From NCBI GenBank assembly GCA_910587055.1, contig CAJUKY010000032.1:1-12835 (forward strand): a DNA stretch of 12,835 nucleotides, written 5' to 3'. The notes beneath the pieces were generated by a model. That model ran no database searches. It was not told the origin of the DNA and saw only the letters and a list, made by a program, of their open reading frames with translations. Positions 6,560-12,196 of this stretch are shown one piece after another; positions within the stretch are counted from its first letter, which is position 1; each line of letters opens with the position of its first letter. The position numbers were made by a program, and so were the translations under genes. The DNA comes from Candidatus Gastranaerophilales bacterium. GTDB taxonomy: Bacteria; Cyanobacteriota; Vampirovibrionia; Gastranaerophilales; Gastranaerophilaceae.

Positions 6560-7849
6560 ATGAACAATATTGAGCTTTTAATGCCTGCGGGCAATATTGA
6601 AAAAATGAGATATGCTTTTTCTTACGGGGCGGATGCCTGCTATCTCGGGATGGTGGATTATTCGCTTCGAACAATGAGGAAGGGCGAGCTTATAACAAGA
6701 GATAACCTGAAAATTGCCGTAGATGAGGCAAGGCGGTTAAATAAAAAGATTTATTTAACTTTAAATATATTTGCGTATGATGATGATATCAAAAAATTGT
6801 ATGAAGACCTTGAAATAATCAGGGATGCAAATCCGCATGCCATTATTTTAAGTGATTTCGGGGTGTATAATACTGTCCGCCGCAAGCTGTCGAATATTGA
6901 TATTCATATTTCAACGCAGACAAATACACTGAATTCGGAAGCCGTAAAATTCTGGAGAGATTTAGGGGCAAGCAGGGTTATTTTGGCGCGTGAACTGTCC
7001 TTAAAACAGATTGAAACGATAAGAAAAAATGTTCCTGATGTTGAACTTGAATGTTTTGTGCACGGGTCGCAGTGTATGAGCTATTCCGGCAGATGTCTGC
7101 TGTCTGATTATATGACAGGGCATGAAAGGATGGCAAACCACGGAGGATGCGCCCAGCCCTGCAGGTGGAGCTATAAACTTTTAGAAGAAACGCGCCCCGG
7201 TGAATATTATGAAATAGTGCAGGATGATAAAGGCTCGCATATATTATCCCCCAAAGATTTATGTCTTGTTGAATATGTAAAAGATTTAAGAGATATAGGG
7301 GTTAATTCAATTAAGGTTGAAGGAAGAACAAAAAGCCTTTATTATGTTTCCGCCGTTGCCAAGGTATACAGAGATGTTCTTGATGAAAGAATATCTGCTA
7401 AAGAAGGATATATGGAACTTTTAAAAGTCGGAAACAGAGGATATACAAAGGGATTTTTCCTCGGAGATAATAATGCTGACAGCTACAGCTACGATATTTC
7501 AAAAGGTTTAGCCGGAGCTGATTTTATCGGTATTGTTTTAGAAAAAGCGGGAAATAAATTTAAAGTTCTCTTTAAAAATAAGGTTAACCTCGGAGACAGT
7601 GTTGAGATAATCACCCCTTCATACAGTGCGCAGGCAAAAATTGCAAGTATTTTAAACGAATCCAGAGAAGAAAATACCATAGCAAATACAAATGATGAGG
7701 CATGGATTATATTTGAAGAAGGGGAAAAACTGGAAGCGACACTCTGGCAGAAAGAATGGAACCTTGCACTCATACGCACCACAGGAATAAAAAATTTTAA
7801 ATTAGAAAATGAAAAAGGATATACGGAAGGGTGCACAGTATGCGATTAA
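6560..7849 (+). CDS. U32-family protein, TrhP-like tRNA uridine hydroxylation protein (429 aa)
   Basis: Annotated as 'peptidase U32', but characterised bacterial relatives (E. coli YegQ/TrhP, B. subtilis YrrN/YrrO) are needed for prephenate-dependent 5-hydroxylation of wobble uridine in tRNA; that role is assigned here by family. The N-terminus ELLMPAGNIEKMRYAFSYGA starts the TIM-barrel-like half. The U32 signature ECFVHGSQCMSYSGRCLLS is at 164-182, and Cys172, 179, 197 (GGC) and 201 (PC) form a set that could bind a metal or iron-sulfur cluster. IKVEGRTKS follows at 251-259, then GNRGYTKGFFLG and a C-terminal small beta domain. The protein ends in GCTVCD, an extra Cys pair. Length fits the family. 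The start has no Shine-Dalgarno (TTTTTTTATG precedes). Its stop overlaps the next gene. A relative acting on another RNA (RlhA) cannot be excluded. Confidence 0.92.
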   Translation: MNNIELLMPAGNIEKMRYAFSYGADACYLGMVDYSLRTMRKGELITRDNLKIAVDEARRLNKKIYLTLNIFAYDDDIKKLYEDLEIIRDANPHAIILSDFGVYNTVRRKLSNIDIHISTQTNTLNSEAVKFWRDLGASRVILARELSLKQIETIRKNVPDVELECFVHGSQCMSYSGRCLLSDYMTGHERMANHGGCAQPCRWSYKLLEETRPGEYYEIVQDDKGSHILSPKDLCLVEYVKDLRDIGVNSIKVEGRTKSLYYVSAVAKVYRDVLDERISAKEGYMELLKVGNRGYTKGFFLGDNNADSYSYDISKGLAGADFIGIVLEKAGNKFKVLFKNKVNLGDSVEIITPSYSAQAKIASILNESREENTIANTNDEAWIIFEEGEKLEATLWQKEWNLALIRTTGIKNFKLENEKGYTEGCTVCD

Positions 7850-8325
7850 AGCCTGATTATAATTTAAATTCCATATATGAAATAAATGAAGAAGAACTTT
7901 TGCAAAAAGGGATAAAATGTATATTTTTTGATTTGGATTCTACCGTTATGCAATCAAAAAGCGGAAAATTTACTCCCGAAACTTTAGAATTTTTAAATAA
8001 ACTTTCTAAAAGTTTTAAAATTGCAATAATTTCAAATAACTGTAAAAAGCATTATATTTCAAAAGTGGAAGAACAGTGCGATATTAAAATTTATTCAAAC
8101 GCTAAAAAACCTGATACAAAAGTTTTAAAGCTTGCCTGCCGCGATTTTTGCATAAATGAAAATGAAGCCGCCATGGTAGGCGACAGGCCGCTTACGGATA
8201 TTTTAGCAGGCAAAAGAGCCAATATGTTAACAATTCTTGTAGATTCAATTTCAAAAGATAAAGAAAATTTTGTGGTAAGATTTGTAAGATGGCTTGAAAG
8301 ATTATCTGTACAAAAAATAAAGTAA
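7840..8325 (+). CDS. YqeG-like HAD-superfamily (type IIIA) phosphatase (161 aa)
   Basis: Small capless HAD hydrolase. Motif I is FFDLDSTVM (D31, D33, T35), motif II IISNN (S65), motif III a KKP Lys (K89/K90), and motif IV MVGDRPLTDILAGKRA (D115, D120). The spacing and the N-terminal P-D-x-x-L-x-S-I-x-E-I opening match the YqeG family of about 170 residues; substrate is unknown, and phosphatidylglycerophosphate phosphatase activity is known for related members. The chosen start is ATG at 7840, with GGAAGG 9 nt upstream; a GTG at 7831 in frame would leave no room for that site. It overlaps the U32 gene by 10 nt, so translation is probably coupled, and is followed 21 nt later by the exported protein gene, giving a three-gene operon. 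Confidence 0.9.
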   Translation: MRLKPDYNLNSIYEINEEELLQKGIKCIFFDLDSTVMQSKSGKFTPETLEFLNKLSKSFKIAIISNNCKKHYISKVEEQCDIKIYSNAKKPDTKVLKLACRDFCINENEAAMVGDRPLTDILAGKRANMLTILVDSISKDKENFVVRFVRWLERLSVQKIK

Positions 8326-8346
8326 GTAATAAAAGAGGTTTTAAAA

Positions 8347-9009
8347 ATGAAAAAAAATGTTTTATGCTTTGCATTAGGATTAATTCTTTTAAATCCGTTA
8401 AGTGCCGCATTTGCTGCAGATAACGGAAAAGTAAGCACCGAGGATATTTCGGCTGATAAGAGAATATTGAGCGCTGTTAAACTTATGAAGGGTACTCCTG
8501 CAAATGCTTCTTATAAAAGAATTTTAGGAAACAACCCTACTAAAAAACCTATTAAAATAGAATTCAAAGACCTTGCATCTCTTGATAAAGCTTATGCAAG
8601 ATTTGACGGTTTAGGCTGGAAAGAAAAAGGAACATTATATATTTATATATCAGACAGGCATGAAGATGCCCCGAAAGAAGCACTTGCCTCTTTAATTTCA
8701 GGGCTTGCGGTACATGTTGATAATGATGATTCAATAAATGAAGAAATTTTTGCATGGGCGCTTGAAGGGGTTATGTGGAACGGGTTTGTAAAAGAAAATC
8801 CCGAGCTTGCATATAACACATCAACACTTGTTCAAAGGGAAAACAACATTGAACAGTTATATATAGCATCGCCCACAGATGTTGCATACATTAGAGAATT
8901 AATTGAAAGAAATAATGCTCTGCTTCGCTTTAAAGCATATTCAAACGGGTATTCCGATGAAGAATTGAATAAAAAAATTCAAATTTTATACAAACTGTAC
9001 AGCAAATAA
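8347..9009 (+). CDS. Exported protein, possible inactive metallopeptidase-like domain (220 aa)
   Basis: The N-terminus MKKNVLCFALGLILLNPLSA followed by AFA|A is a Sec signal peptide, with cleavage after about residue 23; Cys7 is not in a lipobox. The mature protein has a strand-rich front half (KPIKIEFKDLAS, GTLYIYISDR). At 111-137 is EALASLISGLAVHVDNDDSINEEIFAW. This resembles the 'xxLxAHExxHxD...EE..AW' layout of small gluzincin-like proteins, but the HExxH position reads GLAVH (119-123), so first His and Glu are missing while the last His and the EE (132-133) remain. If homologous it should lack zinc catalysis; this is inference. The C-terminus is helical. ATG at 8347 has AGAGG upstream. 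It is the last gene of the operon and is followed by a terminator. Confidence 0.8.
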   Translation: MKKNVLCFALGLILLNPLSAAFAADNGKVSTEDISADKRILSAVKLMKGTPANASYKRILGNNPTKKPIKIEFKDLASLDKAYARFDGLGWKEKGTLYIYISDRHEDAPKEALASLISGLAVHVDNDDSINEEIFAWALEGVMWNGFVKENPELAYNTSTLVQRENNIEQLYIASPTDVAYIRELIERNNALLRFKAYSNGYSDEELNKKIQILYKLYSK

Positions 9010-9025
9010 AAAATAAATAAATATA

Positions 9026-9064
9026 TTTAAAAGCGCCTTGATTAATAAATCGGGCGCTTTTAAA
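9026..9064. terminator. Bidirectional terminator between the exported-protein gene and secG
   Basis: Perfect 12-bp stem TTTAAAAGCGCC (9026-9037) / GGCGCTTTTAAA (9053-9064), capped by an inner GATT/AATC pair around AATA. T-rich flanks lie on both sides, so it can end transcription of the 8347 gene (plus) and secG (minus), which converge here. Confidence 0.85.
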
Positions 9065-9096
9065 TTAAAATTTTAAAATGTTTCTATTATGTTAAA

Positions 9097-9321
9097 TTAA
9101 CCTGCAAGGCCAAAACCAAGGATTAATGTGGTCAGAATAAAAATTCCGCCTACGATATAAGTTACTTTATTTAAACCTTTTTCTGCTGATTTTTGAGATG
9201 AAAACAACTGGCTTGCTGAGCCTATTGCAGCTATACCGTCGCCTTTAGGGGAATGCAAAAGTACAAGTATTATTAAAAGCACCCCTGTAATCATTTGTAT
9301 AATAAAAAAGAAATTTGCCAT
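9097..9321 (-). CDS. secG: SecG, preprotein translocase subunit (74 aa)
   Basis: SecG is the small, non-essential partner of SecY/SecE that assists protein translocation at the inner membrane. Two hydrophobic segments are visible, at about 4-22 (FFFIIQMITGVLLIILVLL) and 53-72 (VTYIVGGIFILTTLILGFGL), joined by the diagnostic loop HSPKGDGIAAIGSASQLF with the family's K-G-x-G and the S/F-rich stretch. Length 74 fits the usual 70-110. ATG at 9321 has AAAGGA 8 nt upstream. It appears monocistronic, with a terminator on each side. High confidence by pattern. Confidence 0.95.
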   Translation of the reverse strand: MANFFFIIQMITGVLLIILVLLHSPKGDGIAAIGSASQLFSSQKSAEKGLNKVTYIVGGIFILTTLILGFGLAG

Positions 9322-9382
9322 TATATTAATCCTTTAAAAATTATTAATTTAAAAACTTTATAACATAAAAATTTTCATATTA

Positions 9383-9413
9383 AAAGAGCCTTTAAGAATT
9401 TTAAAGGCTCTTT
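9383..9413 (-). terminator. Terminator after the prepilin gene
   Basis: Perfect 13-bp stem AAAGAGCCTTTAA (9383-9395) / TTAAAGGCTCTTT (9401-9413) with loop GAATT, followed on the minus strand by TAATATGAAAATTTTT. It separates the prepilin gene from secG. Upstream of it, at 9421-9438, is a second perfect dyad, TTTAACAA-GA-TTGTTAAA, so the prepilin transcript would end in two stacked hairpins; a 2-nt loop is sterically poor, so the second may act as a DNA dyad instead. Confidence 0.85.
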
Positions 9414-9420
9414 ATGAATT

Positions 9421-9438
9421 TTTAACAAGATTGTTAAA
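9421..9438. repeat. 18-bp near-perfect palindrome TTTAACAA-GA-TTGTTAAA
   Basis: Two 8-bp arms around a 2-bp centre, lying 15 bp downstream of the prepilin stop codon and immediately before its terminator. Symmetry of this size is typical of a dimeric protein site rather than an RNA stem, but a position after a gene is unusual for an operator. Function is unknown. Confidence 0.55.
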
Positions 9439-9453
9439 TTAATAATTCGTTAT

Positions 9454-10131
9454 CTAATAGTTCATCTCCCAGCCGTCATTAATTATTTTCAATGCACAAT
9501 ATCTTTCGTCAGTATTTACACATTTTTCGTCTGCAGTATTTTTTTCAGCCATTATCCATTTTCCGTTTTCAAACTTTTCAAATGTTCCGTAGGGAATAAC
9601 TGCACTCAGACTGTTTAAAATTTGAAATTCAAACACATCTTTTCCCCAGACATTCGGTTTTTCCATACCGTTAACGTCTACTATAAAATCAACGCATTCG
9701 CTCGGGTTTGTATCAGAACATCCCGGGGTTATTTTTGTTGCAATTGTACTGCCGTCAGATAACAAAATTTTGTAGTAGCTGTTATCAATGACAGGTCCTG
9801 TATTTTTGGCGGAGTATTCTTTTGCAAAGCATCCTTCTTCCGTCATGCCGCAATTTTGTGCAACACCTATATACGGCAGCATATAATTCTGTACAAAATT
9901 TTCGGTTGTAGTGTTAAAATTCCAGCTTTCCATCTTAATATCCACCTGAGCTTGATTTGCCATATTATTAAGCGTGTTGCTTACTTTTTGCAATTGGGCG
10001 GTAAGTTTTGCAGAGTTTGTTTTTGTTATAAGCAAGGGAATAACAAATGCTGCGATAATACCGATAATAGTAATTACGATAAGAACCTCAACAAGCGTAA
10101 AAGCTTGTTTGGTGCGTTTTTTAAAAAACAT
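9454..10131 (-). CDS. Type IV pilin/pseudopilin-like prepilin (225 aa)
   Basis: Class III signal peptide: MFFKKRTKQA (leader, basic) then FTLVEVLIVITIIGIIAAFVIP, the hydrophobic assembly helix. Prepilin peptidase would cut between A10 and F11, with Glu at mature position 5. The -1 residue is Ala rather than the usual Gly. The mature domain contains six Cys in three close pairs: NCGMTEEGCF, GCSDTNPSEC and CVNTDERYC, suggesting three small disulfide loops. A strand-rich middle (DSYYKILLSDGSTIATKITPG, VDFIVDVNG) resembles the minor pilin/GspG-H fold. ATG at 10131 has AAGGA 10 nt upstream. No pilus motor gene lies in this window, so it may be an orphan or one of many dispersed prepilins. It has its own promoter and terminator. 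Which system it serves (type IV pilus, type II secretion or competence) cannot be told. Confidence 0.92.
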   Translation of the reverse strand: MFFKKRTKQAFTLVEVLIVITIIGIIAAFVIPLLITKTNSAKLTAQLQKVSNTLNNMANQAQVDIKMESWNFNTTTENFVQNYMLPYIGVAQNCGMTEEGCFAKEYSAKNTGPVIDNSYYKILLSDGSTIATKITPGCSDTNPSECVDFIVDVNGMEKPNVWGKDVFEFQILNSLSAVIPYGTFEKFENGKWIMAEKNTADEKCVNTDERYCALKIINDGWEMNY

Positions 10132-10147
10132 AAACCAATCATCCTTT

Positions 10148-10192
10148 TTAAACTAAAAACTTGTAACCTTTTGATAAAACTAAAAAACCCAT
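10148..10192 (-). CDS. Possible 14-codon leader ORF before the prepilin gene
   Basis: ATG at 10192 is preceded by AAAAAGG 4 nt upstream. It reads MGFLVLSKGYKFLV and stops at TAA (10150-10148), 16 nt before the prepilin ATG. Part of the coding sequence is the second copy of the direct repeat described at 10162-10211. Translation could keep the leader open or allow coupling. With so short a frame in AT-rich DNA, chance is a serious alternative. Confidence 0.3.
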   Translation of the reverse strand: MGFLVLSKGYKFLV

Positions 10193-10211
10193 GTAACCTT
10201 TTTGATAAACT
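10162..10211 (-). repeat. Direct repeat, two copies 30 bp apart, in the prepilin leader
   Basis: On the plus strand the copies are TGTAACCTTTTGATAAAACT (10162-10181) and TGTAACCTTTTTGATAAACT (10192-10211). They are in the same orientation with a 30-bp period (about three helical turns). On the minus (sense) strand each reads TTTATCAAAAGGTTACA and includes an AAAAGG Shine-Dalgarno-like core. They lie between the candidate promoter and the prepilin start. Confidence 0.7.
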
Positions 10212-10221
10212 TTATTTCTAT

Positions 10222-10249
10222 ATTATATAGCTTTTATTTTTTTATTCAA
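10222..10249 (-). promoter_or_regulatory. Promoter of the prepilin gene
   Basis: On the minus strand TTGAAT (10249-10244), a 16-bp spacer, then TATAAT (10227-10222). The -35 hexamer matches 4 of 6 and the -10 is perfect. The expected start near 10215 gives a leader of about 84 nt that contains the direct repeats and possible leader ORF. The promoter begins just after the stop of the endonuclease IV-like gene. Confidence 0.6.
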
Positions 10250-10252
10250 CCT

Positions 10253-11065
10253 TTAAAGACTATTATAATAATCGGACATAAGTTTGCAATCTTCTTCAAT
10301 ATTGGGGCTTTCGCACACTATTGCGCCCTTTATATTAAATTTTTTAAATGCTTTTAACAAATCTTTATAATTAAAATCGCTTTGTTCAAGATTGAGGTGT
10401 TTCTTTTCGCCTTTTAATGTATATTCAATGCCTGCAATGTGCGCATGGAAATTATTTAAAGCCATGTCCCCGAGGGCGTTTCCTATTTTTTCAAATATTG
10501 AACAAAATTCTTCATACGTATTATATTTTCCTGCTGTGCGCGCGTGAATATGAGAAAAATCAACACAAGGAAGCATCTTTGGGAAAATTTTTGATAATTC
10601 TATGATTTCATCTATATCGCCCCACTGGGTTTCTTTTCCCGTTGTTTCGGGGCGCACCCATATATCGTTGCCTTCAAGCGCTTCAAAGATTTTTTTGTGC
10701 CTTTTAATTAATTTATTAAAAACCGTTTTTTTATCTTCCTTTAAATAAAATGCCGCATGATAGGTGATTGAGTATCCGTTTAAATTATTAGCGGCATCCG
10801 CGGTTTCGATTATTCTTTGAATACTGGCTTCCACCTTATCTTCTTCTTTTGAATTTAAATTTATATAAAAAGGGGCGTGTGCCGTTAAAATAAAATCTCC
10901 TTTATTATTTTTCAGAAATTCTTTTGATGCGTCAGACATTCTTACACCATGGACAAATTCAAGCTCAAGGCCGTTTAGATTGAGCTCTGTCAGGGCTTCA
11001 AAACCTGTTTTATAATCTTTAGCTCTCAAGGGAATTCCTGCCGTTAAAAAGTTTAATTTATCCAT
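10253..11065 (-). CDS. Endonuclease IV-family (AP endonuclease 2) TIM-barrel protein (270 aa)
   Basis: Endonuclease IV cleaves DNA 5' to abasic sites using three metal ions. Ligand-like residues appear in family order: H63 (THAPFYINL), H103 (YHAAFY), E140 (RPETTGK), D169 and H172 (DFSHIHA), H207/H209 (NFHAHIAGIEY), H223 (KGEKKHLNL) and E252 (VCESPN). In E. coli Nfo the segment before the H223 equivalent is D-x-H; here it is K-K-H, so one metal ligand is absent. The -GIEY...GEKKHL- wording is like archaeal/short bacterial members rather than Nfo itself, so activity could differ. ATG at 11065 has AAAGG 7 nt upstream, and that site overlaps the stop of the formyltransferase gene, so the two are one operon with coupled translation. 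Complete length for the family. Confidence 0.88.
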   Translation of the reverse strand: MDKLNFLTAGIPLRAKDYKTGFEALTELNLNGLELEFVHGVRMSDASKEFLKNNKGDFILTAHAPFYINLNSKEEDKVEASIQRIIETADAANNLNGYSITYHAAFYLKEDKKTVFNKLIKRHKKIFEALEGNDIWVRPETTGKETQWGDIDEIIELSKIFPKMLPCVDFSHIHARTAGKYNTYEEFCSIFEKIGNALGDMALNNFHAHIAGIEYTLKGEKKHLNLEQSDFNYKDLLKAFKKFNIKGAIVCESPNIEEDCKLMSDYYNSL

Positions 11066-11075
11066 ATTTTTGCCT

Positions 11076-12014
11076 TTATTTTAATATTTCGCCTGTGTTC
11101 GGTTTAAATTTTTCTATAAATTCTTCAATTGAATATATTCCCCATGCACCTGCCTGAATTACATTCGGGAAATAATACCCGTCTTTTGCCGCTATTTGGA
11201 GCATATCTTTTTTTATTTTTACAATCTGCCCCGGTGTTTTATTGTGGTTTTCTTTTTTATAACTTCCCGCAATAAGCCTTATATAGCCGCCTCTAAAATT
11301 TGTAAGCACGTTATAAAAAGGGTTTGAGGCTCTTATTAATCTTTCGATTTTTAAAATATCATCGCTCCAGTTTATGAAAAAATCACCTTTAATATTCGGA
11401 GCTTTTATGAAATCGCCCTGTTTTTGCGGGGTTGAATTAATGCATCCTGTTATTTTGTATTGAACTAAAACTTTGCTAAGCAGCTCTGCCATCATAAAAT
11501 TTGTTCTTGAAAAGAGCATCCCCATTGTTTCTCTTTCAGCAAGGGAAAAGGTTTCCTGTGCTATTATATTACCTGTATCAAAATTTTCATCCGCAAAATG
11601 AACGGTGATGCCTGAAGTTTTTTCGCCGTTATTTATTATATGAAAATACGGGTTTGCACCTCTGTAATCGGGCAAAAGTGAAGGATGGCAATTGATAAAA
11701 CCTTCTTTTGTTGTATTCAGAAAATCCTTTGATAATTTATGGTTAAAAGAACAGATAATTCCGATATCGCAGTTTAGAGCCTTGATTTTTTCAATAAATT
11801 CAGGTTCATTCGGGGTTTTTTCAAATTCATAAACAGGAATATTCCTGTTTTTTGCAATTTCTATTATGGAAAATCTTGAAGAATTATTTTTATCGGGCGG
11901 GATAACCGCTTTAACATTAAAATTTAAACCTATAAGTTTATTCAGGCAAACCGTTGCCATATCAGGCATTCCGATAAAAATTATTGAAGGCTTTCTTTCA
12001 TTATTTTCCTGCAT
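11076..12014 (-). CDS. Formyltransferase, methionyl-tRNA formyltransferase-like (312 aa)
   Basis: N10-formyltetrahydrofolate-dependent formyltransferase. The N-terminal Rossmann domain opens SIIFIGMPDMATVCLNKL, as in Fmt. The catalytic region is INCHPSLLPDYRGANPYF: N108, H110 and the SLLP loop, with D146 in ENFDTGNI completing the triad. The C-terminal part INWSDDILKIERLIRASNPFYN matches the Fmt C-terminal domain and total length is like Fmt. The wording HPSLLPDYRGANPYFHII differs from typical Fmt (SLLPxWRGAAPI), so a sugar or amino-acid formyltransferase is also possible; a full genome check for another fmt would settle this. The start is ATG at 12014; an upstream TTG (12074) would add 20 residues unlike the family. 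It is followed 10 nt later by the endonuclease IV-like gene. Confidence 0.85.
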   Translation of the reverse strand: MQENNERKPSIIFIGMPDMATVCLNKLIGLNFNVKAVIPPDKNNSSRFSIIEIAKNRNIPVYEFEKTPNEPEFIEKIKALNCDIGIICSFNHKLSKDFLNTTKEGFINCHPSLLPDYRGANPYFHIINNGEKTSGITVHFADENFDTGNIIAQETFSLAERETMGMLFSRTNFMMAELLSKVLVQYKITGCINSTPQKQGDFIKAPNIKGDFFINWSDDILKIERLIRASNPFYNVLTNFRGGYIRLIAGSYKKENHNKTPGQIVKIKKDMLQIAAKDGYYFPNVIQAGAWGIYSIEEFIEKFKPNTGEILK

Positions 12015-12024
12015 AACATAAATA

Positions 12025-12052
12025 ATTATATACTCGATTAAAGGATGGTCAT
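12025..12052 (-). promoter_or_regulatory. Candidate promoter of the formyltransferase operon
   Basis: On the minus strand ATGACC (12052-12047), a 16-bp spacer, then TATAAT (12030-12025). The expected start would be within about 5 nt of the ATG at 12014, so the mRNA would be nearly leaderless. This agrees with the absence of a Shine-Dalgarno before that ATG. Confidence 0.4.
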
Positions 12053-12101
12053 GGATTTTAAAGTATTGTAACAAATTTAAACTTAGAATAAAAATTAAGT
12101 G

Positions 12102-12130
12102 TTGACGATAAAATTTGTTTATATTACATT
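12102..12130 (+). promoter_or_regulatory. Promoter of the S10 operon
   Basis: TTGACG (12102-12107), 17 bp, TACATT (12125-12130): 5/6 and 4/6 matches at ideal spacing. The predicted start near 12137 leaves a leader of about 60 nt before the rpsJ ATG. It is divergent from the formyltransferase operon promoter. Confidence 0.65.
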
Positions 12131-12134
12131 TAAT

Positions 12135-12157
12135 CGTACCGATATTTTTATCGGGCG
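12135..12157 (+). promoter_or_regulatory. Hairpin at the 5' end of the rpsJ leader
   Basis: CCGATA (12139-12144) / TATCGG (12149-12154) with a TTTT loop, extendable by CG/CG at 12135-12136 and 12156-12157 across small bulges. It coincides with the predicted transcript start, so it could protect the mRNA end or mediate ribosomal-protein control; the sequence after it (GCGTTTATATG) is a poor terminator tail. Confidence 0.4.
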
Positions 12158-12196
12158 TTTATATGTAACAATTTAAAGAAGTTGGAAACCAGAGAA

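Noticed and set aside
7489..8438. Minus-strand reading frames inside the U32 and HAD genes
   Set aside because: They are antisense to clear conserved domains and have no ribosome sites or motifs of their own.
9856..10230. A 124-aa plus-strand frame opposite the prepilin
   Set aside because: It is the complement of the prepilin coding region plus its leader; no SD and no family.
12015..12074. TTG start at 12074 for the formyltransferase
   Set aside because: It adds 20 residues unlike the family and lies upstream of the candidate promoter; ATG 12014 fits family length.
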